From Camellia lanceoleosa (taxonomy: Eukaryota > Streptophyta > Magnoliopsida > Ericales > Theaceae), in assembly GCA_025200525.1 (NCBI GenBank), contig CM045767.1:11949273-12013272 (forward strand): DNA of 64,000 bases, in the 5' to 3' direction. Both the position numbers and the translations under genes were made by a program. How positions within the stretch are numbered: the first letter of the stretch is position 1; each line of letters opens with the position of its first letter. The notes under the pieces were generated by a model, which did no database searches, was not told the origin of the DNA, and saw only the letters and a list, made by a program, of their open reading frames with translations. This document shows, piece after piece, positions 34,552 through 46,644 of this stretch.

Positions 34552-37500
34552 ATGGATAAGACATGGATGTATCAATCAAGATTAAGTGATGCATACCAGA
34601 AAGGAGTTGACATGTTTCTCGATTTTGCATTTACTAATGCAAGTTATGAGGATAAGATCATATGTCCATGCATCAAGTGTGGACTTACACTTCCCGTCAC
34701 TCGGTCAGTTGCATATGATCACTTAGTATGTGATGGCTTCACAAAGGGTTACACTACATGGGTTTTACATGGTGAAGCATCATCTGTTGCTACAACAGGT
34801 CTTCATACGCACATGCAGAATGGGCCACAATTAAATATTGATACACATGGATTAGTACACGAGGCATTTGGAATCTCAAATGACGATGATAGAGTCGATG
34901 GAGACAACCCTGAAGATTTGGGAGATAAACCAAATCCACAAGCAGAGAAGTTCTACAAGTTGATACATAATGGACAAAAGGAGCTTTATCCACAATGTAG
35001 GAATTTTACAAAGCTCTCATTCATCCTTCAGTTATTTCATATCAAGAATTTAGGCGGATGGAGTAATAAATCGTTCACCATGTTATTAGAGTTATTGAAG
35101 GAGGCATTCCCAGAGGGTGTAACCTTTGCCCTATCTTGTTTATGAAGTTGAGCAGATAGTTGTAGAGTTAGGACTTAGTTATGAGAAGATTCATGCATGT
35201 CCCAATGATTGCATGTTGTATAGGAATGAGCACAAAACTGATTCTGAATGTTATGTTTGCCATACATCGAGGTATGTAACAGAGCAAAATGATTCAAGCA
35301 ACGAGGCATCCTCTAAAAAAGGCAGCTATAAAACACCTTCTAAGGTTCTATATTACTTTCCTTTGATACCAAGGCTACAAAGGTTAGTCATGTCATCCAA
35401 AAAGCATCATCTATGAAGTGGCATAAAGAAGGTCGCACAATGATGGTTGTATGAGACATCCTGCCGATTCTCCAGCTTGGATGACTTTTGACCACCTACA
35501 TCCTGATTTCGCAGCAGATTGTAGAAATGTCAGACTTGGGTTGGCGTGTGATGGTGTGAACCCTTTCAGAACATTGAGCAGCACGTATAGCACCTGGCCT
35601 GTAATTCTTATACCGTATAATTTGCCTCCATGGATGTGTATGAAGCAGACTAATTTTCTATTATCATTGATTATCCCTGGTCGTAGTGCACCTGGAAATA
35701 ATATTGATGTGTATTTGGAACCTTTAATAGATGAATTAAAGGAATTATGGGTGGATGGAGTAGAGACATATGATGCATCAATTAAACAAAATTTCCAATT
35801 GCGTGCAGCCTTAATGTGGACTATCAGCGACTTCCCTGCTTATGCTTATTTGTCAGGGTGGAGTACTAAGGGGAAGTATGCATGCCCTTCATGCCACAAA
35901 GACACATGTTCCCAGTGGTTGAAGCATGGCCGAAAACATTGTTACATGGGTCATCGTCGATTCTTGGACAAACATCATGCATTTCGAGATGATGAGCGAT
36001 CTTTTGATGGTACTAAAGAAAAAAAAACTGGACCCAATCCTTTAACTGGTTCTATGGTAGTGGATATGTTACATGGCTTCAATATCACTTATGGAAAGAT
36101 GAGTACTAATCCAGAATTACCATATAATTGGAAGAAAAGAAGCATATTCTTTGAATTACCATATTGGAAGGATAATCTAGTGCGTCACAATCTTGATGTG
36201 ATGCACATTGAGAAAAATGTATGTGAGAGCTTGCTTGGAACACTATTGAATTTAGAGGGGAAGACAAAGGATAATCTAAATGCGTCTTGACTTGAAACTT
36301 CAAGGCATAAGGCACGAACTCCATCCAAAAGAAAATGCAAATAAAACCATCTTGCCTCCTTCTTGTTTCTCATTAAAGAAACAAGAAAAAGATGTTTTTG
36401 TAAATTTTGAAGATCATTAAAGTTCCCGATGGTTATGCGTGAATATTTCACGATGCATTGACTTAAAGCAACGTAGAATCTTTGGACTTAAAAGTCATGA
36501 TTGCCATATTTTGATGCAACAATTACTCCCTTTAGCAATTCGAGGAATGTTGAGTTCACATGTAACTTCACCTTTGATTGAGTTGAGTAATTTCTTTTCG
36601 AGAGTTATGTTCTAAAGTTGGTTTGGCACAAGACTTTATCGTCTTGAAAGGCAAATTCGATAACACTTTGTAAGTTTGAAAAATATTTCCCTAACTTTTT
36701 GACATTATGGTGCATTTGGTGGTTCACTTAGCATCGAGGCTAGATTAGCGGGACTGTGCATTATCGTTGGATGTATTACATTGAGAGGTAAAGTTTATAT
36801 TAAATTACATATTTCTTTACCATCATTATTATATTTTACTTTTCTTATTATCGAACATCATTCAAAATTTTGTTTTTGAACTTACCAAAACATAGGTACT
36901 TGAGTAGATTAAAGTCATATGTGCGAAATAGAAGTCGGGAGGGTAGTATGGCAAAAGGATACCTTGCAAATGAATGCTTGACATTTTGCTCAAGGTATAT
37001 GGAAGGTGTTGAGACACGATTCAACCGGATGTCTCGAAATTATGATGAGGGGGTAATGGTACGAAGGATTATCTATTTTCTCAATGCTGGCGACCATTAG
37101 GTAAGGCGTGATAGACACAATGGATGATGGCACAAAGAAAAGGCACATCGATATGTGCTATTTAATTGTGAGACGTCAACAAATTTATTGAGTAAGACAC
37201 TCGACATCGTAATCAATTTCATTATTATTATTATTATTATTTTACATACTTTTGCCACACCCTCACAAATCTTTTTATATGGCATACAGACAACACCGTA
37301 GACTTGTTTCCATACAAAATCCACGTCTTCGTGAAATGCCCATTGATCGCATTCATAGTGAAACATTTCCAACATGGTTTGATAAACATGTAGCGGTGTT
37401 TTGAAGTTCCTTAAAATTTGATTTGATATTAACTTCAATTTCATTCCACACTTACAAAAGTTATGTCGTCAATTGTCCGAAAGCAGGTTGAGGAATTGCA

Positions 37501-38181
37501 TAATGCGAGGATAGTCAAATAAGCGAAGAGCTTAGATGTTTGGCTCATGGTCCAAATAAATTTTCACAAAATATAAGCGATACTTGATAAATGGTTTTAG
37601 GTTCCGTACTAAGGAGATTGAGCGAAAGAAAAACTCAAAATAGTGGGATTATTGTCACGGCAAAAACACGAAGCTTTGCAAGTGGTAGAGATGGAAATCC
37701 GATGCGTGGAGATGTTACATTTTATGGCGTGTTAAGACATAATTGAGTTAGATTATTTGTTTGGGAAAAGGGTCGTGTTATTTAAAGGTGAATGGGTGTC
37801 TGTCGGGAAAAGACAAGATAACGATTGCACACTAGTCAACTTTGCACGATTAATGAAAGATGCTGAGCCTTTTGTGTTGGCTTCTCAAGCAGAACAGGTA
37901 ATGTATGTAGAAGACCTGAAACACAAAGATTGGCAAGTTGCCATCAAAATAGATCTGAGATTTTTATGATATGAATGCGGGTCTTCGTGGACAATGTGGA
38001 GGCATACTTGCAGAGTGTTGTATGCAATACACAAAGTGGTGATGGGGACAATAATTTTGATTTGGTTAGACGGATATGTAAATTAATTGTAGATGCACCA
38101 CTTTCTCAGGTGTTGAGAGACAACAATGTTCGTGATGATGGAGATGATGATGGAAATGAGGAAGAATTAGATCTTATGTGA
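34552..38181 (+). pseudogene. TNP2/TNPD-type CACTA transposase, decayed
   Basis: Cuts and rejoins the transposon ends in En/Spm elements. It begins MDKTWMYQSRLSDAY with a transposase-associated domain (Cys-rich CPCIKCG, then YTTWVLHGE), followed from about 35130 by the TNP2 domain: SYEKIHACPNDCMLYR, MRHPADSPAWMTFDHLHPDFA, LIPYNLPPWMCMK and SGWSTKGKYACPSCHKDT. Remnants of DUF4218-like (36420-37100) and DUF4216-like (37560-37960, FGKRVVLFKGEW) regions follow, then an acidic tail ending at 38181. Frame breaks near 35120 and 35400, several stops between 36290 and 36800, and shifts around 37100-37750 make it non-functional. I chose the ATG at 34552 because MDKxWM is the usual start. Confidence 0.85.
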
Positions 38182-38552
38182 CTGTTAAACTTATTGAACA
38201 TTGCTAGTTATTTATATTTGAAAACAATTCTATAGTTTCATTTTGTTATCTTTCTTTATCATTGTTTTTGTTAATTTAATTGATTGTTTGAAGAATGAAT
38301 AATGCGTTTTTAATTTAACTATGTGATTTACATATGTGGCTACAAAATATGTTATTCACTATATGTTACATTTAGTCACTACCAAGATAGCAAAGCAATA
38401 CAGGTGAATAAATAAAAAAAATTTTTTTGGTTAATTTTCTTCAAGTATTTTGGTTATTTGCAAATAATTTATTTGGATCATTCTAAGTTTACAATTTCAT
38501 TTGTCTATTTTACTTGAATCATACTAGGATTCATCTATAAAGCAAAAAGCCT

Positions 38553-39128
38553 ATGGACCCATATCTTCAGTTTCGCTCCGGCAATGTTGGTGAGTTTAGT
38601 GAGTCAACTCCATCTGAGATACAGCCAAATTCTAGTCAACCCAATGATGATGCAGGTATGCAAGTTCAAACCTTATAAAAATGTTATTATTTTTTCGTAT
38701 ATAATTTATTATTAGTATTTTGATTTTTTTTTTTTTAAGTAGATGGTGATAGAGGACAAAAGAAAACTAGAGGTCCCACGCAAATCACGTAATATTTGGG
38801 GTAATCGTGATGATGAGCGTCTAACAGTCAATTGGAACAAACTTGGCCAACCTGATGACAAATTAGCAACAAAGTTATCATCGTTCATTGGAACTATTGT
38901 GCGTGATGGGAAAAATGCACCACTCACTTACAAGAATTGGCATAAAGTCCCAGCACATTACAAAGATCACATATGGGCACTTGTACAGGTAAATGACACA
39001 ATATTGTGCGAAAGATGATCACATGTGAAAAATAGTAACACATGAGTAATGTGATTAAAACATCACTCTTTATAATTTTGTTTATTTTTTATTTTTTATG
39101 TGGGAAGATTAATTTTTTATTATTGTAT

Positions 39129-39172
<44 letters not shown>

Positions 39173-41355
39173 AGTCAAAGTTTGATCTTCCAAGTCATGC
39201 TAGGAAGTGGGTTATGAAGTGCTCTGGTAAGAAGTTAAAAGACTGGAAGGCAAACATAAAGAAAAATTATTATAAGAACCACTTGAGTTTTGACGAACAA
39301 AAGCATTATAAAGATAGTAGAGTATATGCTGATCAGTGGGAACACCTTATTAAGTATTGGGCCATCGAAGAAGTAAAGGTATACTTGATCTAATCATTAT
39401 ATGTTATTTTACTTGCTATAGTTTGGACACCATTAATTTATGCATTTGTAATTTTAGGCACAAAGTGATAAAAACAAAGCAAGTCGTCTTGAGCGAAAGT
39501 ATAATCATACTCTTTGGAACAAAAAGTTTTCCACGTGTTTGAAAGGAGCGAGGTTAAATCATCTTTTCATGTTGTATATTTAATATGATAAGGTATACAT
39601 AATGTGACATAATGATATAATTTATATTTTGGAATATATTATTTTGTAGAAAAATAAGTTGGGACACTCTCCAACTCGTGCTCACATGTTTAAAGTATGT
39701 TATACAAAGGAGACAGAACCCCGAGGCAACGAAAGCAATGATAGTATGTACCAAATAATTATGTCCATTTGAACTTGTAGATTAGTTAAAATTTCCACAT
39801 TATAGTGTTGAGTTATTGAAATGTATATATTAAGTTATGTTTTTTGCAACCTTATAGGATGAAATAAATGAGAGGGCAACCTTAAATGCAAATTTATCAA
39901 ATAAGGGCCCAAATGATGCATTTGGACAAGTGATGGGTAAAGAAAAACATGGACGAGTTCGCATGTATGGATTAGGTGTCTCCCCGTCTAATTTATGGAG
40001 AGATACATCTCGTTATAAAGCAAACCAAGACACAACAATGGATGTTATGGAAGCTGAAAATTCGGAGCTAAGGTCCAAAATTTCTTATGTTCAGCCTGCT
40101 CCGAATAACTTGACAAACACATATAATCAGGTAATTTTTTAATAGAATTTATAAGTTATTAATGTTTTCCTACACTTATATATGCATACGTATATCTATG
40201 TGTGTGTGTTTGTAAAATTAAATAGTTCAAATTTGGTTAGGCCACAACAACTTCTACTCCTCTCGACATAGCAAATTTCGGCACCACGCATGGTCTTTGT
40301 CATCGATACAAGATACTTCTCTTACTCAGGTACCTACTAAGAGCTAAGCATATATTTCACATTACTTCCAACTTTATTTTAGAATAGCATGCAACACTTA
40401 TTTTACAATTAACCAAGGAATGAATATTGCGGACATAAATTTCATTATTTAAATCTAGACAAAATGTGCTACATAGTCTAAATCATGACATGACGAAGTT
40501 TGTGCTATTTTTAAAAAAAAAATTAATTTAATTTTCTTCTAAAGCTTTAACAAGACATCTCTCCATCATTTATTACCGCATGGCCTCTTTCTGATTCTCT
40601 CAAAATATTGCTTGAAAGTAATTAGTTGATTGTCATTTTTCACAATTACATTTGATTTACATCGTTGAGGTTAGGTGATCCTGATATTGATAATGGACAT
40701 GGTTTTGATTGTCGTTGATTGGTGCTTCTGGTTGTTATTGATTTTTTAAGCTATTATTTGATATGGTCTAAAGCTTTACGGTTGTTACTTTTATATAATT
40801 TGTTGTAGTGTAGTGAACCAATTAAGTGATTAAAGCATTTGGCTTGCTTATCTACTGCAGAAATTCATATCACTTTCAGTTGTGATCATATTCACTCTAG
40901 CAGTTTGTACTATTTTTTTTTAAATATTATTTATTAATTTTAAATATACAATTAGTTAAGTAGTTAAATCTTGATTTACAGGTGGGAGATATAGTTGTTC
41001 TAAAAAATATCATTAGGCCAGCGAAGCTTGATTTGCAATCGAGTACTTAAAAAGCAGATGCATCTAAAGAAGTAGAAGGGAAGGCGGGACGACTATTGGG
41101 AGGTACATGTTCAAGTGCCAATCAAACCTAATGAGAGCTTGATCCGATCATATGGACTTGTTAAAACAATTGGACAAGCTATTGGAGCTCATGTTGCTTG
41201 GCCTGCTCCATTTGTGGTATATTTCTTTCGTAAATACTAATTTTATTAACAAATTTATATTAACTTAATATAGTTTTAATTACCTTCATATGTTTATCTT
41301 TTGGATGCAGATTTCACAAGTTATGGATGCTAGCCGAGAATATTTATACAAGTGA
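38553..41355 (+). CDS. TNPA-like / plant transposase Ptta-En-Spm protein (Transposase_24 type), nine exons
   Basis: Probably the second CACTA protein, which binds subterminal repeats. Exons read as 38553-38655, about 38743-38988, 39175-39378, 39458-39552, 39650-39743, 39858-40130, 40241-40329, 40982-41216 and 41311-41355, each bounded by GT and AG. Recognisable blocks are LTVNWNKLGQPDDKLATKL, PLTYKNWHKVPAHYKDHIWALVQ, ASRLERKYNHTLWNKK, GHSPTRAHMFK and, at the end, IGQAIGAHVAWPAPFV followed by ISQVMDASREYLYK and a stop. A frame inconsistency between the first two exons and an in-frame TAA near 41050 suggest it is also damaged. Exon joins are by eye. Confidence 0.65.
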
Positions 41356-41739
41356 GGTTGAGAATTTGGAAACTGATTTTATTTTTGATAATCTCTCCGG
41401 AATATGCATATTACTATGGCTTTTCAGAACTTATGGTTGGAATAATTTTCTTTTAAATTGTCTTTGCTTTAACTTTGTTAGTGTGGTAGAATATTTAATA
41501 ATTTTGGCAAGGGATTTTTTTTCCAATATAAATAAATTTATATTTCAATAATAAATAATTGATTGTGTGTTTTTTTTTTTTTTTTTTGATGTGATGATCT
41601 TATGGTGGTAATATTTGTTTATTATTATGAAAATATTACAGGATGAATGGATGTCAAATTAATATATTATGTGGCAATTAATATTTAATTGTTTATAAAA
41701 TTGATTCAATTTTTATAGGTATTTACGTATGCATAATTG

Positions 41740-42314
41740 TAGCTTTTAAAAGTATCAATGAAAAAAATATATAAGTGGCATTTTGTAATAGTGATAGTAG
41801 CTTTGTAAAATGTCACTAAAATAAGTTCCAATGGCACTTATATCTATTTAATGGCACAAGTGAGTTGGATTTAGTGGCATTTATGAAGGTGTTATAAATA
41901 TCAATTGTGGCATAATAAGTGTCATTAAAAATCCATATTGTGGCATTTTTTAGATTGCAAGTCTTTTTAATGACACTTGATAGTGTCACGAATAGTGCCT
42001 ATCATGACATTAAAGTGTTACTGAAAGGTTTTAGTGTTGATGGTGTAATGACACTTATAAGTGTCACTAACTCTTTTTTTTAATGGCGCTTGATAGTGCC
42101 ACAAATAATATCTACCATGACATTAAAATGCCATTAAAAGTTTTTAGCCATGATGGTGCAGTGACACTTGCAAGTATCTACCGTGGCACTCGTATCTACT
42201 GTGGCACCGATAGAAGTGGCACTTGTTCAAAATGCCACAAGACCAAAAAATGTCATTAGAAGAATAGTTTTGTGGCACTTTCAAGTGTCACTAAACTAAG
42301 AAAATGTTGTAGTG
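41740..42314 (+). repeat. CACTA 3' subterminal region
   Basis: Dense in AGTGGCA, GTGGCACTT, TGACACTT and TGCCAC motifs in both orientations, ending AAGAAAATGTTGTAGTG. The units are irregular, unlike the clean 155-bp array at the other end. No coding capacity. Confidence 0.8.
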
Positions 42315-42396
42315 ACGACACTTTTTATTAATTTAATAACTCTTTCACTATTTTTAAAATATTTTTACACTAAACTTGATGGTAAATAATACTTTA

Positions 42397-42508
42397 ACGT
42401 TGTGTTTGGTTGACGAATTTAAAAAGAAATTTTAAAAAAATTAAGAAAAAGCAAGTGAAATATTTTATTTCTAAATCTCTCCTCAAATTTCTTAATCAAA
42501 CACAGCTT
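42397..42508. mobile_element. MITE-like element just outside the CACTA 3' end
   Basis: GTTGTGTTTGGTTGACGAA at the left and TTCTTAATCAAACACAGCTTAA at the right are imperfect inverted repeats enclosing an AT-rich core. A possible TTA or TTAA flank is ambiguous. Confidence 0.4.
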
Positions 42509-42988
42509 AAGACGCATATTAACATTTGTTATCAAAGTAATTAATTGGGATTGGGTTGTAGGCGTAGGCTAAGAAGCCTATAGCCAATCATAACCGACCA
42601 TGGTTTCAACTGTGAAGTGGATTATTTTCCTCGTCTATTGTATGCAAGTAGAAATTATCAAGTAGAAATTATCAAATAAGTTTGGTCTACAATTTACATA
42701 ATATGTTCTTCCCGTTATATAAAATTATGTAATTAATTTTTCTGTTTTTCTGATGTTTTCAATAAATTGATTATTATTATTATTATTTTTTAACATTGTA
42801 GGAAGTTAGGTGTGTTAGTTTTGTTAATAAAGTTAGTGTACAGAAGTTTATCACTTAAAGGGATTGTCGCTGATCTATCAGTTTGAACCTCTGACCTTTT
42901 TTTCACTACACTTTAAGGTACAACTACATACCAATTTGTCACAAAGATTGTAGCTTAATAAATTGATGGAAAAAGATTGGGAGCTCTA
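42509..42988. other. AT-rich intergenic DNA, no gene seen
   Basis: Holds a local repeat AAGTAGAAATTATCAA (42649-42676) and an ATT microsatellite (42770-42786). No supported coding sequence. Confidence 0.6.
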
Positions 42989-43776
42989 TGTTGGAGAATT
43001 TTCAAAATGCGTTTTCAAAATTTATTGTTTAGTTTTGGGTGTTTTCAAAACCTTCTATGTTTTTCGTTAGAAAGCATGAAATAAGTTTGGGGATTTTGTC
43101 TCACATTGGAAAGAGAGCAAAACAGGGAGCACTTAATACAATGCTATATGGAATATTCCTTTGAATATGGTATTATGAGATGGATGCTAGTGTACATACA
43201 CTCACAACGCACCATCCACACACGCATACGAACCTGGCGTGGGCTGTGTGGCGTTTGATGGCGCACTTTACACTTAATAAATGGCTACATGGAACATCCC
43301 TTTGAATATGGTATTATGGGATGGATGCTAGTGTACATGCACTCACACTGCAAGGATGATGCTTTGTACCATCCGCACAAGCACGTGTGTGGCGTGGGCT
43401 GTGTGGCGTTTGATGGTGCACACACACGCGCGTGCACACGCATGGCGTGGGTTGTGTGGCGTTTGATGGCGCACTTTGCACTTAGCACGGACACATCGGC
43501 GCATGACGCCATTATATCAAGAGTATTCAGATCTATTGTTGTCAATATAGACACCGGTAGACTTGATCTTTAGATCAGGTTTCATTATATCCTGGAGGCA
43601 AATTTACTATAACCCCCTGCACACCGTTTGGTGGGTGTAAATATTGTCTTTAAAAAAGCGACTAAGTAACGTAACTTGAAGCATTAAATTTTTTGTTCTA
43701 TATAGACAAGATCATCGCCAAGTTTTGAAGACCTAAAGACCACCAACTGAAGATTTCAAGATGAATTATTCCAACA
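42989..43776 (+). repeat. copia 5' LTR, rearranged
   Basis: 788 bp against 1,046 bp for the 3' LTR. It has a tandem duplication of the CATGGAATATTCCTTTGAATATGG block (starting near 43131 and again near 43270) and a further local repeat of GGCGTGGGYTGTGTGGCGTTTGATGG-type sequence. It lacks the roughly 480-bp segment present at 53285-53765 in the 3' LTR, including the TATAAATA box. Confidence 0.85.
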
Positions 43777-43797
43777 TTCTAAAGACAATATTTAAAT

Positions 43798-44540
43798 ATG
43801 GCATTATCCATTCAGAAAATGACCCAAGATTTTATGAAGCTTGATCGGTTTGATGGCAGAAATTTTTGACGCTGGCGAAAGAAGATACACTTTTTACTCA
43901 CCACTCTCAAAGTGGTCTATGTGCTAACTACTCCTTATCCGGTGGAGTAAGAAGACAAGACAATAAAGCAAACCCGTACCAGAACCAAATGGGAGAATGA
44001 CGACTACATTTACCGAGTACACATTCTAGATGTGCTGTCAGACTCTATGTTCGATGTGTATCAACATCTGAAAACAACAAAGCAACTATGGGACATATTA
44101 CAGTTAAAGTATCTCATCGAGGATGCCACTACTAAGAAATTTCTTATTAGTAATTTTATGCGTTTTACTATGATTGATACAAAGCTCATTATGGAACAAT
44201 TCCATGAGATCCAATATATTATGAGTCAGTTTCGACAAAAAAATATGAACATGGATGAATTTATTTGTAGTTTCGTCTACAATAGAGAAACTACTATCTT
44301 CTTGGAAGGATTTTAAGAAAACTCTGAAACACAAAAAGGAAGATCTAACTTTAGAGGAATTGGTTCAACACTTCCAAGTTGAGAAAGAGTCAAGACTTCT
44401 TGAAAGTAAAGAAAACCAATTGGCTCAGACTTCCAAGATTCACAAGGTGGATGATGGCAAGAGGTTCAACAAAAAGAAACGTGCGTGCGACCCCCAACTT
44501 GAGAAAGATGCTAAGAAGCCGAAAAGTGCTTGCTAGCATT
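43798..44540 (+). pseudogene. copia gag
   Basis: It starts at ATG 43798 (MALSIQKMTQDFMKLDRFDG). Typical copia gag (UBN2-type) blocks follow: MFDVYQHLKTTKQLWDILQLKY, KFLISNFMRFTMIDTKLIMEQFHEIQYI and LVQHFQVEKESR. Early stops include a TGA where Trp is expected near 43867, and the frame shifts after 44316. It would have formed the particle shell. Confidence 0.8.
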
Positions 44541-45978
44541 GTGGCAAGCCAGGGCACTTCAGAAATGAATATCGATCATAAAAGAAAAAGCCAGAAGCAT
44601 CAAATGCCAAGAACAAGTTTTGTGGCTGTTGTATCCGAGGTGAACATGCTCGAAGATGCTAGTGACTGGTGGATTGACTTAGGAGTAACTAGGCACGTTT
44701 GTAACGACAAGAGTCGTTGCACTACTTATGAACAAGTTAGTGATGGAACAGTTCTCTATATGGGCAGCTCTTCAACTGCTATTATCAAAGGCAAATGGAT
44801 GGTGGATCTAGAGTTTACATTTGGAAAAGTCTTAAATCTTAATGATATTTATCATGTACCTGATGCCAGGAAAAACCTTGTATCTGGAAGCCTACTTAAT
44901 AAGCATGGTTTCAAGTTAGTATTTGAGTCGGACAAATTTGTCTTGCCTAAGGGTGGAATTTTTGTTGGGAAGGGCTACATGTATCAAGGAATATTCAAAC
45001 TTAACGTTATCTATAATACATCTATTTTTGTTTATATTGTTGATTCTCTTTCTTTATGGCATGCTCGTTTAGGTCATGTTAATATGGGGAAAATGCATGA
45101 TATGGTTAATTTAGATTTAATTCCTATGTATGACATAGATATGTTTGAAAAATGCAAATTTTGTATGTAATCTAAAATTACTCGCATTCCATTTCCTAAA
45201 GTAGATAAAATCACATCTCTGCTTGAACTTATGCATAATGATGTATGTGACATGAATAGTACCCGTACTAGAGGTGGTAAGAAATATTTTGTAACATTCA
45301 TTGATGATTTTTCTAACATTCATTGATGATTTTTCTAAGTACTATCATATCTATCTTTTGCATTCAAAAGATGAGGTGCTTGATAAATTAAAGATTTTAA
45401 AGACAGAAGTAGAAAATCAGTGTAACGTCAAAATAATGAGACTTAGGTCTAATAGAGGCGGTGAATACCATTTTTTAGAATATTGTGAAAATGTTGGTAT
45501 TATTAATGAAAAGTCTACACCCTACACACCACAACAAAATGGAGTAGCTGAAAGAAAGAATAGGACATTAACAGAAATGATTAATGCTATGCTTTCTTAC
45601 TCCAGTTTAAGTTTTGGTTTTGGGGGTGAAGCCTTGCTTACTGCCTGTCACATACTCAATAGAATTTCTCTCAAGGGAAGAAATCTTGCTCCTTATGAAC
45701 TTTGCAAAAACAAGAAACCTAATCTAGGTTACTTGAAAACATGGGGTTGTAGAGCAATAGTCAGATTGTCTAAACCTAAAAGGAAGAAATTAGGTGAAAA
45801 AGGAATTGAATGCATATTCCTTTGCTATGCTATACATAGCAAAGCTTATAGGTTTCTGGTAATAGAGTCCAATGGTTCGATGGAAACAAATACTATCATT
45901 GAATCACGTAATGTAGTATTTTATGAGAATTGTTTTACAACCATTCCAAGGTTGGATTCTAATCAAGGAAATAAATAA
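44379..45978 (+). pseudogene. copia zinc knuckle, protease and integrase
   Basis: 44520-44580 encodes a nucleic-acid-binding knuckle (HCGKPGHFRNEYRS) that has lost its last Cys to Tyr and has a stop inside. The protease active site reads DLGVT near 44677 where DSGAT is usual. The pre-integrase block LSLWHARLGHVNMGKM is intact. In the integrase core a 22-bp tandem duplication at 45295-45338 (AACATTCATTGATGATTTTT) breaks the frame. The central catalytic Asp reads Asn (RSNRGGEY near 45455), while TPYTPQQNGVAERKNRT with the Glu is present. Dead, but clear. Confidence 0.85.
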
Positions 45979-45984
45979 ACTCCT

Positions 45985-46644
45985 TTGATGTCTACAAAGG
46001 AAAGTGAACGACATGAACCCATTGAGCCTAATGAGCATGTTGAGTTAAGGATGAGTAAGAGGGCTAGGACTGAGAAGTCATTTAGCCCTGATTTCATAGT
46101 TTACCTTGTAGAAAGAACTAGGAAAGCTTATTGTAAACAAACAATGATTTCTTTGAATATGGATTCAGATCCATCAACCTTTGAGGAGGCTGTGAAGTCT
46201 CAGGGTGTTGCTTTCTAGAAAGAAACAATAAACAATGAGATGGATTCAATCGTGGGTAACAATATTTGGATACTTGCTGATTTGCCACATGAATCCAAAC
46301 CAATTGGTTGTCAATGGATTTTCAAAAGGAAAATGAAAGTTGTGGCACAATTGATAAGTTCAAAGCAAGATTAATTGCTAAGGATTTTACTCAAAATGAG
46401 GGTATCGATTATTTTAATACATATGCTTCGGTGGCCAGAATCGCCACCATTCGAGTGTCGACTGCCTTAGCCTCAATCTACAAGCTTGAAATCCATCAAA
46501 TGAATGTTACGACCGCTTTCTTAAATAGAGAGTTAGATGAAAAAATCTACATACAACAACTAGAAGGATTTGTTGTACAGAGTCAAGAACACAAAGTGTG
46601 TAAACTCGTGAAGCCACTATATGGACTAAAACAAGCTCCAAAAC
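45985..46644 (+). pseudogene. copia reverse transcriptase, first part
   Basis: 46200-46644 encodes the N-terminal half of copia reverse transcriptase: PIGCQWIFKRKMK, FKARLIAKDFTQNEGIDYFNTYASVA, IHQMNVTTAFLNRELDEKIYIQQLEGF and LVKPLYGLKQAPK. It stops abruptly at an inserted solo LTR (TSD AAAAC 46640-46644) and resumes at 48987. A TAG at 46216-46218 and a frame shift near 46310-46345 also interrupt it. Confidence 0.85.

Larger units (their letters stand above)
26634..42314 (+). mobile_element. CACTA (En/Spm) DNA transposon, full length 15,681 bp
   Basis: The left end CACTACAACAAAAACATACT and the right end AAGAAAATGTTGTAGTG form the CACTA-type inverted termini. Both sides carry the perfect 3-bp target duplication ACG (26631-26633 and 42315-42317). 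Inside are subterminal repeats rich in AGTGGCA and TGCCAC, a TNP2/TNPD-type transposase pseudogene and a TNPA-like gene in the same direction, which is the usual CACTA layout. The interior also hosts foreign DNA: a GC-rich satellite block, a MITE and unassigned sequence at 31850-34500. Transposase decay means it is probably immobile unless helped in trans. Confidence 0.9.

Noticed and set aside
42397..42508. Extension of the CACTA element past 42314
   Set aside because: CACTA terminus and ACG TSD end cleanly at 42314-42317; this is a separate inverted-repeat element.
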